A stretch of DNA of 53,035 nucleotides from Fidelibacterota bacterium (GTDB lineage: Bacteria > Fidelibacterota > UBA2242 > JAFGTP01), in contig JAFGTP010000059.1 in assembly GCA_016934035.1 (NCBI GenBank), forward strand, positions 1 to 53,035, in the 5' to 3' direction. Of the stretch, positions 46,314 through 53,035 are shown one piece after another. The notes below the pieces were generated by a model. It saw only the letters and a list, made by a program, of their open reading frames with translations, was not told the DNA's origin and searched no databases. Every line of letters starts with the position of its first letter. The stretch's first letter is position 1. The position numbers were made by a program, and so were the translations under genes.

Positions 46314-46487
46314 ATTATTGTTGATACACTGGAAGATTCCTGTATCCTATTGAACAATGGAGTGGCAATATCCTTTTTGCCATCGTTTCACAGTTTCTAA
46401 TTATCTGCACAGTCTAAAATAAATTTTTTATTTTGCCGAAAAATTTAATATTTTTTACCAAATCAGAACCAATTAAAAGGAGGAAGA

Positions 46488-49400
46488 ATGAGACTGGTAA
46501 AATTTCTTTTTGTGGCAAAATTCTTGTTGCTTTTCAGCTCATCAAGTATGGCTGATGAATTCAAGGTCATCCGTCATCCGGATATCAACAATAGCGGAAC
46601 GGAAATCGCTTTTTCTTACCAGGGAGATATCTGGACTGTTCCGGTCAGCGGCGGCCGGCCCTTCAGACTGACCGTGCAGGAAGCCTATGAATCCCGCCCC
46701 AAGTGGTCTCCGGATGGAAAATTTATCGCTTTTAGTGGGACAAGGTATGGCAACAATGATATTTTTGTGATACCGGCACAGGGAGGCAAGTCCCGGCGAC
46801 TGACCTACCATTCTGCCAGCGATGATATTAGTGACTGGACCCATAATAATGTTATCCTATTTAATTCCAACCGCAATTTTCGTCAGGTGGAATGGGATGA
46901 AGAAATTCAGGCGGTCAGTTCTGAGGGAGGCACACCTTTTCGGCTGATGGATGCCCTGGGTTTTGATGCCGCCCAGTCGCCCAATGGACGGTTTATCGCC
47001 TACGTGCGCGGTGATTGCCGGGTCGTTCGTGAAGCCTATCAGGGATCAGCTAACAAAGACCTCTGGCTTTTCGACATGGTCAACAATCAGTACAACCAGC
47101 TGACGACCTTTGAAGGCCAGGATTATCTGCCAGTTTGGACATCCGACACCGAGATATATTTTCTGTCAGCCAGATCCAAGGTTTATAATATTTATAAATT
47201 AAATCTGGATAAAGACGGTAATCCTCTGGACCAGCCAGAACAAATCACCAACTTTAATGAAGACGGCATTCGTCATTTTGACGTATCTCCCGGTGGAAAA
47301 ATCGTTTTTGAAAGGACTACAGATATTTACCTGATGGATGCTGATACCAAAGACATTCAAAAAGTAAAAATTGACGCCGGCAGCGACTATCGGTTTTATA
47401 CGGAAAAAATCGAAAATTTTACAGCTGATGTGAATCATTATCATGAATCTCCCGATGGCAAAAATTCCGTACTGGAAATTCATGGTGAAATATTTATCAC
47501 GGAAAATGACAAGGAGAAGAGTAAAACCATCAATATCAGCAATTGCGCCTATCGCGATTTGGGCCCCCAATGGCTGAGTGAAAAGGAATTGCTTTTTTTA
47601 TCCGACAGAGGAGGTAACTATGAAATTTATCTGGCAAAATCAGCAGAAGATAAACCGTTGTTTAAAACTCTAAAACACGAATTGTTAAAAATTACCCAAA
47701 CGTCTGCGGATGAGTCTTCGCTCTCCCTTTCTCCCAATAGAAAAAAAATCGCTTTTGTGCAGGGGGAAGGGAAACTCATCGTTGCGGATATTGCCGATGG
47801 AAAAATCCAAAATGAAGTAACTTTGCTGGAAGGATGGTCCAAACCTGAAGGGATTACCTGGTCACCAGACAGCAAATGGCTGGCCTATTCCAGGGAAGAC
47901 CTCTATTTTAATTCAGAAATCTATATTCAGGCTGCCGATAACAGCACGGGACCTGTCAATATCAGCATGCATCCCCGGGGAGACCATTCACCGGAATGGT
48001 CCAGGGACGGCTCCAAACTGGCCTTTTTATCAACCCGCAATAATCAGAATTATGATGTCTGGTATATCTGGCTTAAAAAAGAGGATTGGCAAAAGACCAA
48101 GACAGACTGGGAAGAACTGGAAGAAGAAAAACCGGAAGAAGAGGAAAAAAATAAAAAAGAGGATAAAGCGGACAAAGAGGAAAAAAAGGAAAAAGAAGTC
48201 GAGCCAATTCAAATCGATTTCAAGGACATCTATAAACGGGCGGTCCAGGTCACCAGTCAACCCGGTGACGAAGGGCAGGTGGTTTTTTCTGAAGACGGGA
48301 AAACCATTTTTTTCACCGGTATCAATCCGGTCAATGAGAAATATGATCTTTATTGCATCAAATGGGACAAATCCGATAAAAAAGCCCTCACCAGTTCCGG
48401 TGCCGATCCCCGTATGATGCAACTGTCCGGTGACGGAAAATATATTTATGTGCTGAAAAAGGGAAAGTTGGAGAAGTGGGACATCGGTAAAGAAACTTTT
48501 GAAAGTATCGCGTTTAATGCCAAACTGAAAATTAACTATGAAAAAGAAAGAATGCAGGTTCTGGGCGAAATCAAACGAACACTGGGCAATCGCTTTTATG
48601 ACCCGGAATTCCATGGTCAGGACTGGGAAAAACTGAACAAGCATTACAAAGAGATGATCCTGTCCGCATCAACCAAACATGATTTCAGAGATATGGTCAA
48701 TGCGATGCTGGGACAATTGAATGCCAGCCACATGGGGCTCTATGGCAGTGACCAGGCCAAAACTGAAAATGAATCCACCGGCCGTCTTGGCATCGAAGTG
48801 ACACCGGAAGCACGGGGCGTCAAGGTCCTCCGTGTAATTCCCGATACGCCGGCAGATAAAAATTTTAGTAAACTCTATGTCGGTGATCTGATCACGGCAG
48901 TCAACGGCATTCAAGTGACAGATAAAATCAATTTTTATTCTTTGTTTACCAATACCACCGGTGAATTGGTCCTGCTCAGGGTTGAAAACAGAGAAAAAGG
49001 CGAGCGTGAGGTTGAAATCCGTCCTGTGGAATCCCTGCGAATCCCGCTTTATAATGAATGGGTAGAACATTCCCGTAAACTGGTTGACCAATATTCCAAG
49101 GGGCAACTTGGTTACCTTCACATACAGGGCATGGACTGGCCAAGTTTTGAACGTTTTGAAACTGAATTTGCTGCTGCCGCTGAAGGTAAAGAAGGCATTG
49201 TCATTGATGTGCGCTTCAATGGTGGCGGCTGGACCACCGATTACCTGATGGCGGTTCTGAATATTAAACAGCATGCTTATACCATTCCTCGCGGTGCTGC
49301 CAAATCCCTGAAAAATCATGAACAGTTTAAGGATTATTATCCCTTCGCAGAAAGGCTTCCTTTCTTTCCCTGGACCAAACCTTCTGTTGCTTTATGCAAT

Positions 49401-49694
49401 GAAAACAGCTACTCCAATGCCGAGATTTTTTCGCATGCCTACAAAACCCTGGGGCTTGGAAAACTGGTTGGAAAACCCACTTTTGGTGCTGTGATATCAA
49501 CCGGGGGCCAGGGGCTGATGGACGGTTCTTACGTACGGGTACCTTTCCGGGCCTGGTATACAAAAGCAACGGGACAAAACCAGGAACTCGTCCCTGCAGT
49601 CCCGGATTTTATTTTGGACAATGCCCCTGATTGTAAGGTCAGAAACCAGGATGCCCAACTGAAAAAAGCGGTGGAGGTCTTGCTGGGTAAATGA
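46488..49694 (+). CDS. Tricorn protease homologue (S41 peptidase with beta-propellers and PDZ)
   Basis: This 1068-residue protein has an N-terminal signal peptide ending near MADEF. TolB/WD40-like propeller blades follow to about residue 660 (SPDGKFIAFSG, SPDSKWLAYSR, SRDGSKLAFLST), then a PDZ domain at about 765-850 and a tail-specific S41 domain. The catalytic Ser-His pair is Ser747/His748 in NASHMG. The nucleophile is Ser976 in NSYSNAEIF and the Glu1033 of QELVPAVPD fits the tricorn Glu. The numbers are close to the archaeal enzyme. A highly charged Glu/Lys linker (about 540-575) interrupts the propeller. The signal peptide suggests periplasmic peptide degradation. AGGAGG precedes the ATG. 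Confidence 0.95.
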   Translation: MRLVKFLFVAKFLLLFSSSSMADEFKVIRHPDINNSGTEIAFSYQGDIWTVPVSGGRPFRLTVQEAYESRPKWSPDGKFIAFSGTRYGNNDIFVIPAQGGKSRRLTYHSASDDISDWTHNNVILFNSNRNFRQVEWDEEIQAVSSEGGTPFRLMDALGFDAAQSPNGRFIAYVRGDCRVVREAYQGSANKDLWLFDMVNNQYNQLTTFEGQDYLPVWTSDTEIYFLSARSKVYNIYKLNLDKDGNPLDQPEQITNFNEDGIRHFDVSPGGKIVFERTTDIYLMDADTKDIQKVKIDAGSDYRFYTEKIENFTADVNHYHESPDGKNSVLEIHGEIFITENDKEKSKTINISNCAYRDLGPQWLSEKELLFLSDRGGNYEIYLAKSAEDKPLFKTLKHELLKITQTSADESSLSLSPNRKKIAFVQGEGKLIVADIADGKIQNEVTLLEGWSKPEGITWSPDSKWLAYSREDLYFNSEIYIQAADNSTGPVNISMHPRGDHSPEWSRDGSKLAFLSTRNNQNYDVWYIWLKKEDWQKTKTDWEELEEEKPEEEEKNKKEDKADKEEKKEKEVEPIQIDFKDIYKRAVQVTSQPGDEGQVVFSEDGKTIFFTGINPVNEKYDLYCIKWDKSDKKALTSSGADPRMMQLSGDGKYIYVLKKGKLEKWDIGKETFESIAFNAKLKINYEKERMQVLGEIKRTLGNRFYDPEFHGQDWEKLNKHYKEMILSASTKHDFRDMVNAMLGQLNASHMGLYGSDQAKTENESTGRLGIEVTPEARGVKVLRVIPDTPADKNFSKLYVGDLITAVNGIQVTDKINFYSLFTNTTGELVLLRVENREKGEREVEIRPVESLRIPLYNEWVEHSRKLVDQYSKGQLGYLHIQGMDWPSFERFETEFAAAAEGKEGIVIDVRFNGGGWTTDYLMAVLNIKQHAYTIPRGAAKSLKNHEQFKDYYPFAERLPFFPWTKPSVALCNENSYSNAEIFSHAYKTLGLGKLVGKPTFGAVISTGGQGLMDGSYVRVPFRAWYTKATGQNQELVPAVPDFILDNAPDCKVRNQDAQLKKAVEVLLGK

Positions 49695-49717
49695 TGAATC
49701 CTGATTAAAAAAATAAG

Positions 49718-49745
49718 AAAAAGGGGCTTTGTCCAGCCCCTTTTT
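49718..49745 (+). terminator. Rho-independent terminator after the Tricorn gene
   Basis: AAAAAGGGGCT (49718-49728) / AGCCCCTTTTT (49735-49745), 6-base loop, followed by more T. Strong. Confidence 0.92.
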
Positions 49746-49851
49746 TTATTCCTAAAAGGCAGGCAGATCATCGGGGGAGTCAATATTTGAGCAGTCTGTC
49801 AATATCAAATTCAGAAAACCTCCCGGTTGTACCCGATGGCCTGACCGACAT

Positions 49852-50214
49852 TTATTTAATCAAGAGACATTTTTTCTGGGCAGTGAAATTACGTGCTGAT
49901 ATTTTATAATAATAAATTCCGGAATGGTGACCCGCTGCATTCCAGTAAACCTGATAGCGTCCGGGAGTTTTGTTACTATTTTCTAATACATCGACCTGCT
50001 TTCCACTGATGTCAAAAATTTCCAGTCTCACTGGACTATTTTCCTGAATTTCATAACTGATGGTTGTTCCGGGATTAAAAGGGTTTGGATAATTCTGGCG
50101 CAAATTGAAGTGCTGGCTGATCGAATTTTCCTCGTCATTAATGCTTGAACTATTTTCATCCTTAATATACTTAAATATACTTATAAATTGCGCCAGCATA
50201 GTTGGGTCTGACAT
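49852..50214 (-). CDS. Detached T9SS sorting domain of the YCF48-repeat protein
   Basis: This is the C-terminal fragment of the gene at 50171-51184. The useful sequence begins with KDENSSSINDEEN, and contains LRQNYPNPFNPGTTISYEI, LEIFDISGKQVDVL and a terminal QKKCLLIK, the full type IX sorting domain. The ATG assigned at 50214 merely opens the frame over the repeat, and no good ribosome site precedes it, so I doubt it is translated alone. Deleting one copy of the 10-bp repeat at 50164-50183 restores a continuous protein. Confidence 0.72.
   Translation of the reverse strand: MSDPTMLAQFISIFKYIKDENSSSINDEENSISQHFNLRQNYPNPFNPGTTISYEIQENSPVRLEIFDISGKQVDVLENSNKTPGRYQVYWNAAGHHSGIYYYKISARNFTAQKKCLLIK
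50164..50183 (-). repeat. 10-bp tandem duplication that breaks the YCF48-repeat gene
   Basis: The unit TAAGTATATT (minus strand) occurs twice in direct succession. Ten bases is not a multiple of three, so the second copy shifts the frame and creates a stop. With one copy the reading is AIYKYIKDEN, joining both reading frames exactly. Confidence 0.93.
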
Positions 50215-51184
50215 TGGTTAAAAAATATCCCAGATCATAACTGATCATGCTTAATGATGTGAACCCATCCTGTAAAGCCGGGACCAGTCCGTCAATGCTT
50301 GCGGCTTCACCGATCCATCTGCTTCCAAAATCCTGACTATGGGTGATTGAATGGTCGCTGAACATGCCGTATCCGACTGACCAGCAGGTATTTTTATCAA
50401 CAAACTGTAATTCATTCATACTGGATCCCTTGGCTAAACTATTGTGACTTTGCCAGGTTTCACCCCCGTCTTCAGTAGTCCATACCTTGCCTTGTCCGGC
50501 AATTCCACCAATGACCATGCCTCTATTTTCGTTGACAAATTCGATATCCCGAACTGCTTCCCTGACATTCGAACTGAAATTTGTTAAAAGGGCCCAGTTG
50601 GTTCCGCCATCCAGGGTTTTGTAAACCTGTCCGGCATAGGTAACAGCCCAGCCAATATCTGGATTGATGAAAGAAATACCTTCAATTTCATATTCACTTT
50701 CAGGAAAATCTGAACAGATTGTCCTCCAGGTCCTGCCGCCGTCAACGGTTTTTTTAACCAGAGGGTGGAAATCCCCATTGCTGCCGCCGGCGAATCCAAT
50801 ATTTTCATCAACAAAATCAAATTTTGTGATATAATCCGGACTGCAGCATACAACGCTCCAGGTTTTTCCGCTATCAGTGGATCGTAAAATGCCATCGGAT
50901 TTTTTCTCTTTGTGATAATTAAAATTGGTCAGAAAAATTGTATCTTCCCCTTTGACATATAAAATTCCTTTTCCCAGGGAAGAGAGTTGGACTTTCCAGG
51001 TTAAACCGCCATCGATTGTTTTATAGAGGTATTCCTCTCCCAGGACCCAGCCGGTGTCTGCATTGACAAATCGAACGTGCCAGAGGGATTCAATTGTGGG
51101 AAAGTCAAGTTTTCGCCATTCCCCGTAAAGTGTTGTCATGAAAACCAAAGAAAAACTTAAAGTCAATAATTTGTGTTTTACCAT
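50171..51184 (-). CDS. Secreted YCF48/BNR-like repeat protein, truncated before its sorting domain
   Basis: I start at ATG 51184 (337 residues), with GAGG nine bases before it. A signal peptide (KHKLLTLSFSLVFMTTLYG) is followed by at least five beta-propeller repeats of the YCF48/BNR type, each with a phrase such as FVNADTGWVLG and a DGGxTW turn (DGGLTW, DGGRTW, DGGTNW, DGGETW, and DFGSRW in the last, which is degenerate). These domains act in complex assembly or glycan binding; the ligand is unknown. The frame ends at KYI because of the 10-bp duplication at 50164-50183. The intact form would have about 440 residues and a T9SS tail. Confidence 0.85.
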   Translation of the reverse strand: MVKHKLLTLSFSLVFMTTLYGEWRKLDFPTIESLWHVRFVNADTGWVLGEEYLYKTIDGGLTWKVQLSSLGKGILYVKGEDTIFLTNFNYHKEKKSDGILRSTDSGKTWSVVCCSPDYITKFDFVDENIGFAGGSNGDFHPLVKKTVDGGRTWRTICSDFPESEYEIEGISFINPDIGWAVTYAGQVYKTLDGGTNWALLTNFSSNVREAVRDIEFVNENRGMVIGGIAGQGKVWTTEDGGETWQSHNSLAKGSSMNELQFVDKNTCWSVGYGMFSDHSITHSQDFGSRWIGEAASIDGLVPALQDGFTSLSMISYDLGYFLTNVRPNYAGAIYKYI

Positions 51185-51196
51185 ACCATACCTCAT

Positions 51197-51426
51197 GAAT
51201 TTTATTCAACTGGATACTATGTTTTTATCATTTTTAAAATTGAAACACAATAAAAAAGAACGAAAGGAGACAATGCAGGCATGAATTCTTAAATGCCGGA
51301 ATACATTAGGCATTAAGAATTATTAAATTTTCTTCGCTATCATTGATTTTCTTGCTTATATTTCTCCGATTTTCATTGTATCTGAATATAAATAAACAAC
51401 ATACAAATTGTACAGGAGTAAAAAAC
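51197..51426. promoter_or_regulatory. Regulatory region between divergent genes, with hairpin and candidate promoter
   Basis: An imperfect 13-bp inverted repeat (AATTCTTAAATGCC at 51284-51297 and GGCATTAAGAATT at 51309-51321) lies here. A ribosome-site-like AAAGGAG (51263-51269) precedes a three-codon ATG frame at 51273. A candidate promoter for the transporter gene is TTCG-N20-TATATTTC (51333-51336 and 51357-51364). Confidence 0.4.
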
Positions 51427-51999
51427 ATGGAAAAAAACATGACAATGATTCAAGACACAACAGCTAATCCGGCGCCATTGGGACTGATGGGCTTTGGTAT
51501 GACAACGGTTTTACTGAACCTGCATAATTCGGGGCTTTATCCTCTGGGAACAATGATTCTGGCGATGGGTTTTTTTTATGGTGGCATTGCCCAGATCATT
51601 GCCGGCATTATGGAATGGAAAAAGAACAATACCTTTGGTACCACGGCTTTTACATCCTACGGTCTTTTCTGGATGACTCTGGTGGGATTGCTGGTATTTC
51701 CGAAAATGGGGCTTGGTACGGCTCCCGGTCCTTTTGCCATGACGATGTATCTTTGGATGTGGGGCATTTTTACCGGTTTTATGTTCATTGGCACATTAAA
51801 ATTGACCAATGCGCTGAAAGTGGTATTCGGGTCTCTGACAATTCTGTTCTTTCTACTGGGACTGGGTGATATCACCGGGAATTCTTTAATCAAGACCATT
51901 GCCGGTATTGAGGGTGTTTTTTGCGGTTTTTCTGCGATTTATGCAGCCATGGCCCAGGTCCTGAATGAAGTCTACAAAAAAAAGGTTTTACCTCTCTAA
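51427..51999 (+). CDS. SatP/GPR1-FUN34-YaaH family acetate-succinate transporter
   Basis: This 190-residue inner-membrane protein has six hydrophobic segments. The family signature [18 protein letters not shown] is at residues 15-32, and [16 protein letters not shown] continues the conserved start. Members move acetate or succinate. An ACAGGAGT site precedes the ATG at 51427; a longer frame from 51343 has no such support and would put a hydrophobic stretch before the known start. No acetate genes are adjacent. A bidirectional terminator follows. Confidence 0.93.
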   Translation: MEKNMTMIQDTTANPAPLGLMGFGMTTVLLNLHNSGLYPLGTMILAMGFFYGGIAQIIAGIMEWKKNNTFGTTAFTSYGLFWMTLVGLLVFPKMGLGTAPGPFAMTMYLWMWGIFTGFMFIGTLKLTNALKVVFGSLTILFFLLGLGDITGNSLIKTIAGIEGVFCGFSAIYAAMAQVLNEVYKKKVLPL

Positions 52000-52029
52000 A
52001 AAGAGAATGTTCATCAAAGATGACTTTAT

Positions 52030-52058
52030 ACCTCCGGGTTTTTCATTATCCCGGAGGT
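52030..52058. terminator. Bidirectional terminator between the transporter and the edge gene
   Basis: ACCTCCGGG (52030-52038) / CCCGGAGGT (52050-52058), 11-base loop, followed by TTTATTT. It is 2 bases beyond the expected stop (52060) of the repaired minus-strand gene. Confidence 0.85.
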
Positions 52059-52109
52059 TTTATTTGATCCTAATAAATTGTTTTTGAATTGTGGCGGTTT
52101 TGCATGTAT

Positions 52110-53035
52110 TTAATAAATCTGCCTGAATTTGAAGAATGTAAAGGCCGCTGGCGAGATTTTTGGAACCTGAATATAATGGAAAAAAATGATGACCCTCACA
52201 CATAATATAATATTGAGTTTCATCTTTTTTTTTTGACCCTGGAGATCAAATATCGAAATTTTGATATTGGCAGGTGAAAACAGAAAAATGGTCACTCTTG
52301 AATGGGTATGAATGGGGTTTGGAAATATTTCACAATCAACAATGTCATAATCCTGTTTATTACCATAATCCCCGTTATCGGGTATTTCAACATCCTCCCA
52401 GTCGCTGTTCTGATTAAACATGGAACTGATGATTCGGGTTAAAATTGATTTTGGATAATGGTGATGCAGATACACAAAATGGGTTTCATAATTTTGATAT
52501 AGTTTTGAGCTGTCCATGAGAATTAAATTATACAAAGCAAAGCTGACAGGATCTTCCAGACTATGGTTTCTGATAAATATTTTTAAATTCTTCAGAGCCG
52601 ATTCAAATTGACGTTCGTGAATATATTGAAGGGTAAGTATTTTATTATAAGGTATTTCATATTCCGATTGAGATATTAAGTGGTATTTCAGGGTTGAGGA
52701 AAAATCCGTCAGGGGCCTGTGCAACAGATGATAAAGGCAATAGATAGCAAATTTAACATCTTCATGATCATATTGTTCAATTATTGTTTTCTCTATTAAA
52801 GTGACGGCAGTGGATGTATCGCTGTTTTCTAACAACTGATGATATTTTTGTAATACAGAATCCAAATTATTCATTTCACCGGACAAGGCCGGATAACAAT
52901 CAGATTCAGATTCAGGGTCCAGACCCGGATTTCGTTGAAGTGGATAGGAAAAAAGGATTGTTTTTGTTCCTCCCAATAATTTTTTATCCGGCAACTTGTT
53001 TCCCCACCAGCACTTATTGGCATAGACATAGCCTT
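52110..53035 (-). CDS. Surface protein, partial at window edge, with frameshifted T9SS-like tail
   Basis: The frame is open to the right edge, so the start is outside. The first visible residues read YVYANKCWWGNKLPDKKL, where the NxCWWG pattern is typical of the end of right-handed beta-helix proteins. A helical middle (about 48-200 of the visible part) of TPR-like character follows. The tail begins as a sorting domain (IFPNPIHTHSRVTIFLFSP, then ISIFDLQGQ). After an A10 tract at 52225-52234 the annotated frame reads KKKMKLNIILCV, which is not tail-like. The other frame reads DETQYYIMCEGHHFF, later SGLYILQIQ and ends ...IRIK at 52060, a good T9SS end. One more A would restore it. Confidence 0.75.
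   Translation of the reverse strand, partial: GYVYANKCWWGNKLPDKKLLGGTKTILFSYPLQRNPGLDPESESDCYPALSGEMNNLDSVLQKYHQLLENSDTSTAVTLIEKTIIEQYDHEDVKFAIYCLYHLLHRPLTDFSSTLKYHLISQSEYEIPYNKILTLQYIHERQFESALKNLKIFIRNHSLEDPVSFALYNLILMDSSKLYQNYETHFVYLHHHYPKSILTRIISSMFNQNSDWEDVEIPDNGDYGNKQDYDIVDCEIFPNPIHTHSRVTIFLFSPANIKISIFDLQGQKKKMKLNIILCVRVIIFFHYIQVPKISPAAFTFFKFRQIY
52225..52234 (-). repeat. Homopolymer A10 (T10 on plus strand) at the frameshift
   Basis: Ten A in the coding strand just after DLQGQ. Eleven (or eight) would put the downstream tail in frame. This could be a slippage-prone switch or a sequencing error. Confidence 0.75.

Noticed and set aside
48030..48644. Minus-strand frame with a strongly hydrophobic Phe/Leu stretch opposite the Tricorn gene
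   Set aside because: The Phe run is the complement of the Glu/Lys linker codons (GAA/AAA give TTC/TTT), not a membrane protein.

Overview
The window (about 40 % G+C by eye) looks like a chromosomal piece of a bacterium of the Fibrobacterota-Chlorobiota-Bacteroidota (FCB) superphylum, such as Calditrichota, Marinimicrobia, KSB1 or a Bacteroidota relative. Four things point that way. Several secreted proteins end in a type IX secretion (T9SS) sorting domain with the YPNPFN motif. There are fibronectin-III and giant surface proteins. There is a Tricorn-like protease. Five intergenic sites fit the Bacteroidota promoter layout TTTG-N19/20-TAnnTTT. I cannot fix the phylum without a marker gene. I saw no tRNA, rRNA, insertion sequence, CRISPR array or phage module.

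Layout. 0.2-1.3 kb: a frameshifted secreted protein of unknown function. 1.3-2.2 kb: a PfkB sugar kinase. 2.2-12.3 kb (minus strand): a three-gene surface operon of a 2209-residue giant protein, a five-module fibronectin-III protein and an outer-membrane beta-barrel. 12.5-14.4 kb: htpG. 14.6-19.5 kb (plus): a chain of phospholipase-D-like protein, TSUP permease, HDOD protein, histidine kinase and threonine dehydratase, largely overlapping. 19.4-23.3 kb (minus): a MATE exporter, then an NtrC-type regulator with a small membrane protein and a flavodoxin. 23.5-25.7 kb: a secreted transglutaminase-like protein with a T9SS tail. 25.7-28.7 kb (minus): a TetR-controlled ABC-2 exporter operon with a 10-bp inverted-repeat operator over its promoter. 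28.8-35 kb: a CrtI-like oxidoreductase, a GNAT acetyltransferase, a methyltransferase, a DUF2891 protein, a PLP aminotransferase and a degenerate M23 peptidase.

35.2-42.8 kb is the most informative region: a complete histidine operon in the order hisG-D-C-B-H-A-F-IE, preceded by two consecutive his attenuators. Each attenuator has its own His-rich leader peptide (HWHHHH and HHIHHHGH cores), an antiterminator segment in the last leader codons, and a Rho-independent terminator. I regard this tandem attenuator as the best candidate for something undescribed.

42.8-53 kb: a T9SS-tailed protein of unknown function, an HPr-kinase/PEPCK-like P-loop protein, a Tricorn protease homologue, a YCF48-type repeat protein cut from its T9SS tail by a 10-bp tandem duplication, a SatP/GPR1-type acetate transporter, and a window-edge surface protein whose T9SS-like tail is out of frame at an A10 tract. 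Two neighbouring surface proteins that have both lost their sorting tails at simple repeats suggest phase variation, although the homopolymer case could be a sequencing error.
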